A DNA stretch of 64,000 nucleotides from Saksenaea vasiformis B4078 (Eukaryota > Mucoromycota > Mucoromycetes > Mucorales > Saksenaeaceae), in assembly GCA_000697055.1 (NCBI GenBank), contig JNDT01002356.1, positions 62,001 to 126,000 on the forward strand, written 5' to 3'. The notes under the pieces were generated by a model. That model searched no databases and was not told where the DNA came from. It was given only the letters and a program-made list of their open reading frames with translations. The translations under genes were made by a program, and so were the position numbers. Each line of letters begins with the position of its first letter. Positions within the stretch are counted from its first letter, which is position 1. Shown here in pieces: positions 1-11,901 of this stretch.

Positions 1-1414
1 TGCACCACTTCCAAGCAATCATGCGTACATAGCACTTCGTTAGCAATTTGGACAACCTGAATATATTGCTCGTGATTTATATACTCACGTTCACCACAAA
101 TCTGTAGACTATGTGTTCACCTAACATCTCTTCCACCGGCGGCCATCAACTCGCCGGGTTATAAGCAGCGTAATTAGTAATGGAAATGCCAAGGTTTAAA
201 CAGAAGCCTCCGCTATGTACATTATATCATTCATACTCTCTACTACTTCGTGTACAGCCGTGACACCGACAGCGCGGTACTCAGAAGCATAAAGCCTATT
301 CACGTTTTAGAACTGAGTTCCCGTGCCAGTTTTATGACAACCGAGAATTTTCTAAAATTCCATTATAGAGACGTAGTATGCTTAACTCCACGAACCAGTA
401 GCGCCATTCACTACGACCCATGTAAATGCCCAGACATAGTCTCCTACACGGAGACTTGTAGAGGAAAACGAGACTTCACCGGAGCTTTAGGAGCTTCGTC
501 AATGATCATTCATGGGAAGCTATCCGTTTCCCTAATAGTACTAGTCGCATACGCTGAGAAACATTTATGAGGGAGTAGAAAATTATCCCAATGGGCTCCT
601 ATCATGACATTAAACTTGGGGTACTGACTAATAACGCTAAGTGCACGATTTCTAAGAAGGTCGGCTTGTTGCAGATTATTATCAAATCTGAAAGACTGTT
701 CTCTGACTCTTCAACGTTAGGATTATAAGGTAAAACGTTTTTGGCATTCACATGCTTATGCACGCATATCATTTGCTGATCGTCCAATGCCATGCGTGTC
801 GATACGTTTATACATTCGACAATGCATTGGCGAAATATTGGAGAATAAGTGCTACAAATGCACTTAGAAGTAGCTGTTTCTTTTGTTATCAACGTTGTCC
901 TCTAAACTCTAAATTTATCTTCCTTTTGCGGGAAAACAAGCGCATTTAAGGAATTTGAATCTCTGTTGTCAGCCAGCAACACAGCGAAGTAGGTCTTCTC
1001 AATGCCTACAATACTTGTTTTATATTGGGGAGGTTTCTGATACCTTTTATACCGAAAGCGTCAATTTGCGTCAATCGGTTACCACTCGCGTTCCTATAGT
1101 GCATGTCTTAACGAAATAACAAAATTTTTGTGTATACCCAACCATAGATGTGAAGGCTGCCCTCGTTCAAATTAGGGATGAAACGCTGCTTTTGGAAAAG
1201 AATCTGCTTTTTCATCTATCTGGCTATTGACTATGGTAAACAAATCCGTAAGATGTTGTAATACTAGATGACAGGTTATCCGTTGCACATGTTATTAAAA
1301 ATCGCTGTTGAACTATGGTGGTAATTACCCAAAATTCTAATAGATTTACAGGAGACTAACAAAAGGAAGGCATCTCATACAAAGAGGGAATATACAGTGA
1401 AGAAAGTACCTTTT
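1..1414. other. Intergenic, no gene seen
   Basis: AT-rich sequence downstream of the NHA1 stop. Open frames here are short (the longest about 100 codons), show no domain and no splice-linked continuation. I see no RNA gene or repeat. Confidence 0.6.
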
Positions 1415-4117
1415 CTATGCCTTTGGGGAACCAGACTCTTTCTCAGTGGGGTATTCTAATTCCTTTATTTCTTCTTCCACCTGCTGATTCCAGTCTGGCT
1501 CGGACACCTCAGCCTCGCTTTGAGGATCCGTACCTTGATTGTCCTCAGCACTAAACTGGCCGTTTTCCCAGCGTTCAGCCTGCAATTGGTGCTGCTCTTC
1601 GACCACTGCACTAACTTGATTGGAAATCAAGTCTTCTGCATGTTCGATTTCCTTCCCATCAACTGAAGGAGTGACATCTGTCGGTAAGTTGTCGAGTCCA
1701 GTCTCTTTGCGTCGGCGGAAAATATACCGCAATCCTCCATTCCCGACTGATAGTTCAGGTTCTTCTTTATCTTTTGCTTGGCGTCGACGCCAAGCCTTCA
1801 AACTTGGCACGCTACTTTCGTTTTTCTCGATATTCAGATTGACTTGTGACGACGACCTAGGCTTCACTGGCTCGACGAACCGAATGCCTTGCCCCTCTAA
1901 TGCAGATGAACTTCCTCGTCGTTCTTCGTTAGCAAAAACGTTGCGCGGTGTCACATCCGTTTTCGAAGTATCGTCCGGCAAAAAGTCCTCCTGCATGGTA
2001 TCTGAGTCGGATCGATAATCTGGTATTGCTACAATACAGCTGGGTACCGCAGTTGCGCTATTACTGTTGTCTTCTTTCGGTCGGTCGCGTTGAATAGTGT
2101 TATACAATGTGTTACGTTCCAATTCGGTCATTGATATTTCGAATTCGCGGCTGGTATGACTGCGACGGTCGTCTTCGCTTCTTCTAAACTTAGGAAGTCT
2201 AACCACTTGATTGCTGCTACTACTAGAAATAGAGAGTGTACGTGTTCGTATTCGCTTTCCAAGTTTGAATAGCGGAATGGTTGTGCCGTGCACTAAAACC
2301 GAAGAAAGAACGATAAAAAGGACAACAGGGTTGATCACTTTGACTGACACTGGTGTTTCCTGACCGACGTAGATTTTCTCAAGATTTTCTTTGGCGATCT
2401 TGGACAAAAACACGGCACCAACTCCCATTGGACCAAACCAACCACTGAAAAGCGCTTCCCGGTATGTTTTTATAGTGGGCATCACAGGCTTAAGTAGTAC
2501 CACAATCGGCAGCCGTCGGAAAAGTAATATAAGTATTGCGATACCCACAAGACGGCCTGGAGAAAGTCCTAACGCTGTATTCCCAAAATCAGACCAAGGC
2601 TGCAGGTCGGAAAAAGAAAGGAGGAAGTATTAGTTTCATTTAGTAATGTCGCAGAAATATACTGACAATGATTGCACCGATGTACACAAATATGGCCAGA
2701 TTAAGCATCATATCGATAACTTCCTGGAAGTGCGCTTCCTCTGTCTCGCGTCTAAACCAGTCATCCCAAGAAAATGCATTACCAGCGGCAAAGCATGCCA
2801 GCACATCGTCACTGCCTGAAAATCCTGTCATGCTCATCAAAAAAAGCTAGTCCATTTAGTTTACTCCGCCGATATTTCCAGCATTCCAAAACCGCTTACC
2901 GCAAGCGCAATAGCAAACGACAAAAATGATGGTTTATCAATTAGGTGGCTAGCAAATGAATAAATACCAAAGCATGAAAAAGGACAAAGAAATACACTGA
3001 AATAAACTTACTGACGTTCAGACCATTGCAAGATTTTACGCGCAATCCAGCCAACGATTACACCAATGACACAAGACAACGCGATTTGGAACAAACAAGT
3101 TTCGTAGATCCATTTACCAACCGCTTTCCCCACACTTTCTTCACCAATGAGGAAGATAGCAAGGAAGAGAAAAGGAAATCCCATACCATCATTGGCACCA
3201 CTGCGTGAACGTTGAGAACTTGCCACACAACGTTATCAATCACTCTCTCACCTCTCTGCCGAGAGAGCATTTCGAATATGGGCCGGCACGTGTTTTTCTG
3301 CAAAGCGACCCTTAACCACCGAGTTGGCTAAAATCTAACATGCCACACATATACAATTGGCTGAGCGTACGTTCTGAATGCCGAACCCCTTTTCCTCCTG
3401 TACAACCACACACAGTTCACATAGCCACTCCAGATAAGTAAAAAAATATACTAACAGGATCTGTGGGACACACGCAAGCCGAGATAACAAGCGCATCAAG
3501 CTATTCAGATAAAAAATAAGTGATTCATATATGCCTCACAAGGGAATGAGCCAACGTACGTAGTTAATAGGCGGCACAAGGCACCAAATGAATAATCCAC
3601 TGACGAGCCACATGAAGATCATGACAGGCAACAGTAGCATTAACATAGTCAGCCATTCTTTCTTCATATAGTGCCTATCAACCGTCAGTTTCTTTTCCCT
3701 CCGACTTGGATAACGTTATATCTGTGCTTTACTTTGGCAATTCAATCCCAACAGCCATCACCTACGGTGTAGAATGGTTATGGCCAGTTTAAAAAATGGA
3801 CTGCACTTAGTTACCTGAATTGCGATGACGCATCGGGTAAGTTGCTTCGTGATCTCGTCGCTATCTCTCCAACTATATGGATTGATCCCATTACTCACAA
3901 GCGGGCCTGCCAATATTCCGACGATCACAGCGACGACTTTATTCTGCTTAGTATCACTGCTGCTCCAAATGCAAATTCACAACTTACATGCTTCGGAAAG
4001 AAAAAGCTTTTCTTTAAGAAACATGGAAACATAACCAAAAAATACAATAAAACCGCTTAGCACCGCGATCGCGATGGTGAATGGCGAAAGTTCGCCAGGA
4101 ATGAGATCGACGGACAT
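1415..4117 (-). CDS. NHA1: Na+/H+ (K+/H+) antiporter, plasma-membrane NHA1/SOD2 family
   Basis: Exchanges cytosolic Na+ or K+ for external H+ at the plasma membrane. Ten exons join in frame to 714 residues: 4117-3988, 3936-3815, 3761-3733, 3674-3560, 3500-3452, 3327-3252, 3200-3012, 2948-2865, 2832-2667, 2599-1415. The N-terminal half is a multi-helix CPA1 antiporter core. Family landmarks in order are LSEAFVAVIVGILAGP, the Asp-Pro pair in VCPTDPV, SAESGANDGMGFPFL, CFAAGNAFSWDDW, and LLKPVMPTIKTYREALFSG. After the last helix comes a roughly 300-residue hydrophilic cytosolic tail rich in Ser, Arg and Glu, as in fungal NHA1. Exon 3 is only 29 nt, the intron at 2833-2864 only 32 nt, and one donor reads GTCAGT. 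The start is the first ATG, giving MSVDL. It is divergent from the two-helix protein gene. Family assignment is secure; ion preference cannot be read from sequence. Confidence 0.95.
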
Positions 4118-4497
4118 GAGAAAAGAAATAACAAAAACAAGAGAGAGCTAACGCATGCAATTAAAAGGATGTGGTTTAAGAGAGAACAAAAGTAGCCTAA
4201 GAAATGCATTCGTCTTTTCTGCAGCATTTTCAGCTGCTGAGATCAAAAAATGGAAGACTCGGCTGAAATGCCTGCGTCGATCTCGTTACACATGTGTGTT
4301 CATTTTTTGGACACCCCTTGCTTTTACTACACCTTCAGTCGCCCCTAACCAGAATCTTTCTCTTTCTTTATCCACAATGAAGTCTATGCACTGTGTTCTT
4401 TTACACAACCATTTCGATAACCAATACTCGCTCGACCTTCATGGTTTCGTAAGTAGACACCAGTACCGGACATCCAGAAACTCACATTCCTACAAAG
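4118..4497. promoter_or_regulatory. Shared divergent promoter interval
   Basis: A 380-base gap between the start codons of NHA1 (minus) and the two-helix PY-motif protein (plus). Pyrimidine-rich blocks are visible near 4310-4375. No specific operator could be assigned. Confidence 0.4.
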
Positions 4498-5192
4498 ATG
4501 ACGCAGCAGGAGTTTACTGCCACAATGAATACATTTAATGATGTAGTTAGGCGTCATCCACCGCCAAGATCACTCCACTCTGGCCTTTTTACGCTAGTTC
4601 TGTTATTCACTGGTGTCATCTTTCTCTCTGGTGTCGTTTTTGCAGTCCACTATTCACATCACGTAGCTTTCGTTCTCCTTATTCCTCTCTCATTTTTACT
4701 TGTGAGCGTTCTTGTCATTACCTGGCGTCGGAAACTGAAAATTAAGGTAAGAGTAGTTCATCAACGCCGTTGGCGTCTTTTCCTGCGGCATATTAATGCT
4801 GTTTGACTCTCCCAGTTTGAGAATGAAGTTATACATCTGTGTTCTTGCATAAATGCTACAGAAAATGTCCGCGGTATAAACTTTCGTTTATCAAAGTACA
4901 CACCAGAACAATCTCCTTACAAAACCACTTATGCAAGTACATCCTGCAGCCCTTCTTTGTGGCTAATTCTAACTCAGAGTCTATTTCATCGTTATAGTCC
5001 ATTATCATCGAGTTTGACGACCGTTACAACTTGTTGCATCACTTTGGAACGCCACAGCAACATGCTTTAAACGATCAGCACCCAATATTGCCACCCTATA
5101 GACCTGCAGCAGTAGCATCACCTCCCGCCTATTCAAATGAGGGTTCCCCTCAACGACCACCGGACGCATATCGCGCGGACGAAAAAGTCTAA
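4498..5192 (+). CDS. Small two-helix membrane protein with PY motifs, function unknown
   Basis: I do not recognise the family. Three exons (4498-4746, 4816-4932, 4998-5192) join in frame to 186 residues. Two strongly hydrophobic helices lie at about residues 28-50 and 55-75, separated by a short loop and followed by a basic stop-transfer WRRKLKIK. The soluble C-terminal part is hydrophilic and proline-rich at its end, with LPPY at 153-156 and PPAY at 164-167. PPxY and LPxY are known ligands of the WW domains of Rsp5/NEDD4 ubiquitin ligases, so an adaptor or ligase target in a membrane is a reasonable guess. Intron 2 would start with the GC donor GCAAGT; the normal GT one base later does not keep the frame. 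The head-to-head position with NHA1 may mean co-regulation, which is inference only. Confidence 0.78.
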
Positions 5193-6870
5193 GGAGACAC
5201 ACACTATTGCCAAAAGAAACGGATATCCAAAGAGAAGGGAGGCGTTACTATGGCGGCGAAAACCGGAGCAAATACTACGATAAAAGTAATCGATTCAGGG
5301 GCTATTTCTCGTGTGGAAGCAATAGGGCTTGGCTTTCATGATCAGAACATCGCACGAAAAGAAAAAGGGAAATACAATTCATATATTACGATTTGAACCT
5401 TCTTTCCTCGAACTTTTTAATTTGTCTATAAACACCAATGAATTATTATTAGATGTCAACGTGGTTCGCTAATTCATGTTGATCTTGATCTCTTCACTGC
5501 ATCCGCATATGTCACGTTGTTCGAGAGTAAACATCTACGATAGTGCTCATTTGGACATTATTCCTTGCCACGCGGGAACATGAGCCCGAGAGCAGCTCAT
5601 CATCGTAAAAACCGCTATATGTGATTGATCGTACTTATGAAGAGCTCTTTAGTACTTTATGAGTCACCTTTTGGTCATTTTCTCTCAAATACCTACTGTA
5701 AGCGTACTTATATGCAAATTGAATATCCACCGCTCCTGAAAGGACAATGCAAAATAATCTCTTCTGTGGCAGAACTCACACTTCCGTTTTCAAATATAGC
5801 CTTCTAATGCGTGCCATGGTTGTCTTGTGGGAGTAACTTCATTTTGTAGTGCTATGATCATTCTTCTGCCATTAAGCAACATTTCAGTATATTAGGTGGC
5901 GTTGTTCTCCTGGAAAGACAAACAAAGGATTTCCCTCCTCAAATTACGCCTTGCAGCAAAGAATAGGAATGCCATCCTAGGTACATGATGTATTTTCTCC
6001 TTGTTGGTCGAGAATACTAACGAGATACTTTCTCCTAGCCAGGAATGGTACCAAACTATTGCCGTGCAAGCACTAAACTTCTTCGCTTGTCAATGGGAGG
6101 TTTTTTAAAATCTCCCAGAATGAACAACGAACGTACAATCAAATGCATCCAAGTTCCTTCGCAGCTTCTGTGTTTCTTTTTATTCCATTATATCAGTAAC
6201 TGAATAGCTCACAATCTTGTGAAAGAAAACAAATGCGCGCTTTTCTTAATACCACTAGTTTTTGCACGTAGTTTTGCATCAGCATGGAATCGTCTGGCGT
6301 TACTTCCATCTAATGCTTATGTTGGCGTACTATATTCTTCCACGTTGCGTTCTTGCTAGGAATTGATTTCGTTTTCCGCCACAAAGCCTATTTCAGATAA
6401 TGGATGGACGGGTAACTAAGCGGAAAGATTGCTCTTATTCTTTTTCTTGTCTTTTGGTTGTCGTCATTTCAAGGTCTATTTTCTATAAGAACGTCAATCG
6501 ATCACATTTACATGATTCTTTTTGCTCTTTGTATATTTTTTTTTAGTTTGTACAATCTCTCTCCTGAACTATCTGGGCTGTGCACGTAACCTGCGTCTAC
6601 CATCTAGGCAAGTGATGTCCTTTCAGTCAACATCAGCAGACGATGTACCGCTTCATATCTTCTGCTTGCGTTGCAGAATGCATACGCCTTTGATGCTAGA
6701 GATTAAACTTTACCGCCACTACCTGTTGTAGATGCGGAGTGCACCGTCCACACTGCTGTCTAAGTATTATTTCATTACGGAAGCCGACTGCAGGAAATCA
6801 ACAATGATACCATATGCTGTGAACATATAAGCGAAAGAAGCTTGGTGAAGGTGGTAAACTATTATTCATA
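5193..6870. other. Intergenic, no gene seen
   Basis: AT-rich, with only short unlinked open frames (longest about 70 codons). No coding family, RNA gene or repeat recognised. Confidence 0.55.
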
Positions 6871-7320
6871 CAGTGTGTCCCCTCTTAATTCAGTCCTCGA
6901 ACTTTTCATCCCTCGCCTATTTTCAGGAATTTCACCGTGACCAAAAAATACTTATAAAAACTTTCATTTCCTCGCCAATGCCAACATTCAAGGTGTTTTG
7001 GAGGGTTGAAGAAGAATCGGGGACCCCTTTGCGAGGCATAAAAAGTACATATCAGAGGAATCTGACCATTATTATGCCAACGTTTTATTGTTTGGGAAAA
7101 TATCAAGTAATCAAAGACTGATATTGGCTATCCAACCACTCTTAATGGAGATCCTTCCTCAGTTTGCGGAGATGATTCTTCAGTTTTCCCTGTGTAACAA
7201 TGGAGATTTGCTATATCTAATCCACAGGTGAACTATAGTGACCTTTTCTCTTAATTCATCCCCGCCTATTTTCAGGATTTGGGCTGTTACCAAGGCCCTA
7301 AATTAAGAGGGGAGACACTG
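6871..7320. mobile_element. MITE with Tc1/mariner-pogo type ends (450 bp)
   Basis: The two ends are inverted repeats: 6871-6893 and the reverse complement of 7298-7320 agree at 21 of 23 bases, both beginning CAGTGT. A TA dinucleotide lies directly outside each end (6869-6870 and 7321-7322), as expected for target-site duplication by the Tc1/mariner/pogo superfamily. A subterminal stretch around 6908-6928 is repeated almost exactly in the same direction around 7256-7277. No transposase is encoded, so it is non-autonomous. Confidence 0.82.
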
Positions 7321-9911
7321 TAACAGACCTGAAGATCTCAATTTGTAGATGAATCATTTTGCTGTTTTGTTTCCATGTCTCAATCTCGAGAATATACATA
7401 TTGTTAGTCTCAGAAACGTAGGTAGTATGGCATCTCGCTTGTTTTCGCAAATTCGAGAAAGATACATGATAGTATTATCTTTCGATGATAGACGTGAGCC
7501 TCGTAGCAATCTTTATCCACTCACAGAAAATGGGTCTGTTCTACATACGCCAGTATATTCAACAAGTGAGTTTAGGGGGACACGACGCAGCAGTCTTTGA
7601 ACCACGTTGATGGTCTTTGGCTGTTTACTGGGAATTACTATACCACGATAACCGTCCACGCTGTCATTTCAACTCTCAGCGTGTCTATTTGGTATGGCCT
7701 CATCTACACGTGGGGGAATATAATTTAACGGCATTTCTTGTATCAAATACAATGACAAGATCATGCTGCAAATTTGTCTTACTTCGTGCCCAAGAAGTCC
7801 TGGAATTTTATCTTGTCTCTTAACCATGTACTGAGTGAGATGGAGACCCTTTAATGTCGACTAAGCTTGACACAGTGCGGATCTGTAAAACTTTGTACTA
7901 AGGTCTATCACAAATTTTGCAAACTATTCTGGTCACAGACCCTGGAAAGAAGCTGAATACATACAATTTAGGGAAATATAGCAAAGGAGGCGGCAAAAAC
8001 TCTTACAATATAATGTGGAGGAATCTCAGAACGGAATCCCTGCTGAGTCCAAGTAAGGTTTACCTTTCGATTGAAAATACAGCTTTTTTTTTATCTTGAT
8101 TTACAAGGCATCGAGACAACCTTCGAATCCCGCAAACGAGGAGGTGCTCATGAAAATCGTAGAACAGTCCAACTTTGTCCGATCAAGGCGGCTGGATCCA
8201 TCACCAAATTTCTTCTTTTATCGATGCATCAGGTTTTGCCTACATTTTATTTTAGAAAGTTACAAGTACAAAGGATAGGCCGACAGCGTGTAGAACTGTT
8301 ATATATCTACAGTGGCTTGATAACAAGAAGATGAGGAAATGAAGTTGAGAGTGATATCTCTTACAGTGTATTCCCATCTTGCCATGCTCGAGCGTCCAGT
8401 AATTTCTCCAGATCTAAGCGGTCAACGCCATGGCACTGGCTAATAGGGCTATCTGTTCGCAGTCAGTCATTTTGCAGTTTCTAGTATAAAGCTGGCACTC
8501 CTGAGAGATATCCGCCTTTTTGAGAGAATCGTGATGTGCATCAATCCGTGTACAGCAACAACTCGTATATAATCTGTCTGAAATATAGAATTTATTGCAC
8601 CAAAGAATGCCTTTGCTGGGCACCAGTAAGCCATCTTGTAGACCGGATGGATATCTAAGGAAATATAATGAAATATCTGGCAGTGGAATAAAAAATGAGA
8701 AAATAGTTATCCGAGAAGGTCGACTTTCTTCGTCATTTCACATGATTTGTATCTGTAAAGAAGAGAGAAGTGAAAAGTATGCTTGAGCTTCAATTTGATC
8801 CACCTTTTCATGGCTTTATCATCAGTTTATTTTCCCTGGACGTAATCTATGAATATTTTTGCACAGAACGATTATCAAATTTCTGGATGTCAGAACAAGG
8901 TCATCTTACGCTGTTCCATGGATTACTTGGGATACATGCGTTGAGGTAGTTCATTGTGATAAGTTATCGCAGTAATCCAACTGGAACGTGTAAGATAAGG
9001 AAATACATGAACCGCTTCTTTACTTTATTTGGGACTGGATTAACCGCGTGTATAGGATCATCCACGTCAACAACTTAGACGTATCGTCATTGAACAAAGA
9101 ACTTGACTGATCTTCAATGCCGATTACCGCTCCATTAGGTTTTACCACGCCACTTCGTGATGCAAGAGATGAAATATGTTCATTAATCCATTGGATAGTA
9201 ACATTTGTTGATACACAGTCGATTGAAACGCGCGATTTATTGCAGCAAACTTCAAATCTTTTAATTCATCCGCTATAAGGAACACTCATAGGGACACCTA
9301 CAATGGCAAATAAAGGGAACGAGATGTGCTAGCTAAACTAGGAAAGGGAGAAGACGAACGATAAAGGACTTTTGAACGATGACGGTGTACACCGTTGGTG
9401 TATCATCGAGGATAAACCATAAATCGAGTGTCCCAGAGGGCAGGATGGGTGTTGCTGATGGTTTGGTGTGATGGGACGGAAGGAGTGAGATTCCTGAGGT
9501 GTCTCTTCATTCTACTGGTTGCTTATAACATAACTCTCATGGATTTTAACGCTGCATTCTGCTGTCTAAGATGCGTTAAACAACCTATATGTGAGATGAA
9601 CCAAAATCTGCAATTCCTAAAATTTGAGCACGATTTGGGGGCAGGAGTTCCTTTGGACACACCGACAACAGTCCTTCTTGGTGTGTCCGAAGGAAAATCC
9701 CTAACAAGACGCTTTTGGAGAAAAAGGGCTGCGGACATTGGTCCTTTTTTGGGAGAGAGCCTGGTGCACCAATGGGTGCCCGTAGGACAAAAGCTGAACC
9801 ATCATGACGCAACGGGATTACAAATTATCCCTTCACTGCGCCATCAAATTTCCCATTTCTCTCTCCTCTCCCTTTTTTATTAAGTTTCTCATCTAAACCT
9901 CCAATTCAATC
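7321..9911. other. Intergenic, no gene seen
   Basis: Upstream region of the MUB1-like gene. Open frames of up to 151 codons around 9428-9883 have low-complexity, non-family translations and overlap frames on both strands, so I treat them as chance. The region contains a palindrome at 9650-9693. Pyrimidine-rich sequence at 9850-9910 just before the ATG looks like a fungal 5' leader. Confidence 0.5.
9650..9693. repeat. Inverted repeat with 14-base arms
   Basis: Arms CCTTTGGACACACC and GGTGTGTCCGAAGG pair with one mismatch around a 16-base loop. The right half with its 3' flank (9677-9696) recurs exactly at 41032-41051, so this is probably part of a dispersed repeat, not a terminator. Confidence 0.6.
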
Positions 9912-11440
9912 ATGCGAGAACCAAACTTATGCTTTCCATCGCAAAACAGAGCAGCTGTCTGTATTACATCAGCACTGTACGATAGAAGAGCATTGGATTG
10001 CACAGCAACATTACCATTGATCAATTCTCTGACTCATCTTGTGTACCTCACTTCCACCTCACCTCGCATCAGAGAAATCCTTGTTCTTGACGGCGGTTTG
10101 GAAAGACTTGTACGAATCCTATCTTCTCAACCACCACGAACCGACCGTCGGAGTTCATGGAAGTGGTCCTTGGCATTCCAGTGCGTAGTCAACATTGGTG
10201 TGAGAGGAACAGAGCAGATTCGAACAAAGATTGTGGAAGCTGGCATGATTCGTGTCATCTTGCGTATGCTAGAACATTCATTGAGAGCAGTGGAATTGGC
10301 CAGACAAGAAAACCAAATGCAAGAGAAAAGGATAACAGGTGACCCGCGTGCACCTGCTATCCCACCAAGAACACTTGCTACTCTTCGCAGTCTTCTGTCT
10401 CCTCCAGATAACTCGCCTCCCCTTTGGGATTCACCTCCGATGTGGGCCAACTTGCCGATAGGTTTGTTTTCCGACCATCTGCATCACCTGTTCACTTCAA
10501 CTAATTTTGAGTTTGCATCCCAGCTACCTCCCCACGGCCAGTTCGAGCACAGCCCATTGTTCCCCCGATAATTCCATTTGCATCAACACAGCCACCGACT
10601 ACTGCAGATGTGTTATCACCAGCATCTATACCTCCAAGCACTGATATACCCAAGTCACAGAATGCACTGCGTGCGCCATCTCGAGCAGCAACCCGACGAA
10701 GAGTCACTTTTCCATATGCCAAAGTCGATCCTGCACAACGCCGGCGGAACAGAGTTAACAGAGAACCACTACGTTCGGTGCCACCATGGAGAGATTTGAC
10801 GAACCCCACCGCTAATTGGTCTGTTTATCGCGATGAAGATATCCTACTGGCATTACAACTTCTGGCTTATCTTTCCAAATACCCACACATTCGAGAAGGA
10901 CTTCATACAGACTACGATCGTAACGTCTTCTCTGTTGTTGAAAAATTCTGCCATCGTATTCATCCAGGTTCCATTCAACACTGGGCCAGCGTTATCATGC
11001 GTAATGCCTGCCGTAAAGATGAAACACAGGGTGGCATTCGTCGGTGTGCCAACATGCAGTGTGGAAAATGGGAGCAACAACCACGCGATTTCGCAAAATG
11101 TCGAAGATGCCGCAAGGCAAAATACTGCAGCAAAGCTTGCCAAAGTAAGGCGTGGGCAGATGGACACCGATGGTGGTGTGTGGAACGTCAGATGACCACG
11201 AGGGACATCACCCAGACAGGTGTCGTGCAAGAAAGACAGTCCGAAGTAGCAAATGCCTCAGATCCACGAACAAGTACGACACGAGATAGAGACGCAGTTG
11301 TCGTCAATGATTTGGTACAGAGTCATGGCGACATGAGCATGATCGAGCGAGATCGATTAGGTGACCGTGCGGAACCTGCTTCGGCAGATAGTGCGGATAA
11401 CAGAAACATCCTTGTGGATATGGGCGTTATGGAGCTATGA
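9912..11440 (+). CDS. MUB1: MYND-type zinc finger protein, MUB1/SamB family
   Basis: Two exons (9912-10461, 10524-11440) join in frame to 488 residues; the intron has donor GTTTGT and acceptor CAG. The N-terminal 150 residues form an armadillo-like helical region characteristic of SamB/MUB1. A proline-rich middle follows, then a C-terminal MYND finger with Cys and His ligands in order (RRCANMQC, CRRCRKAKYC, CSKAC, HRWWC). In yeast, Mub1 pairs with the ubiquitin ligase Ubr2 to turn over Rpn4 and other targets. In Aspergillus, SamB affects polarity and morphogenesis. The tail after the finger is hydrophilic and not conserved. The chosen ATG gives MREPNLCFP, which matches the start seen in the family. 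Confidence 0.94.
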
Positions 11441-11901
11441 TTGATATTACTTCAATACCTTTCCATTCTTTTTTTCCATTTAACTTCCTTTTCTTCCTTA
11501 TTACGCAAATCCTCTCCTTTTCTGTTCTATTACCTAAGTTCACTGGTAACAGCATGAATTATGCAAGGTTGTATCGAGAAGCAAAATAATACATTCATAT
11601 TTGATTCATCGTATTTTGAGACAAAAGTTCCCACGTGAAACCGTTCCTCGAAGTGTACAACATAACTAACCCACAAACTAGCAAAGAAAACTATTAAAAA
11701 ATGAATATTATTATTGTTCCTATTGCTCAATGACTGTGTGCGAGAATTTTCTCATTGTTTTCTGCTAAACTTGTTGAAATCTCCAAAGGCATGAGCCGAT
11801 TTGGGGAATTTGCTCCTCAGGCTTTTCTGATTGGCTAGCCAGATTAACAAGCAAAAGACTGCTTCGCTTGTCCCGACGAGCACCTTAACATCGAAGGTGC
11901 C
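11441..11901. other. Intergenic, TRAPP gene leader
   Basis: 461 bases between the MUB1 stop and the TRS85 ATG on the same strand. T-rich sequence after 11460 is consistent with 3' UTR. No other feature seen. Confidence 0.5.

Noticed and set aside
250..570. 106-codon open frame on the plus strand
   Set aside because: No family resemblance, no leader or splice context, and such lengths occur by chance in this AT-rich region.
1620..2018. 132-codon plus-strand frame
   Set aside because: Lies antisense to the NHA1 tail exon; its openness follows from the Ser/Arg-rich sense sequence.
9428..9883. 151-codon plus-strand frame upstream of MUB1
   Set aside because: Translation has no domain, covers the palindromic repeat, and competes with open frames on the other strand.
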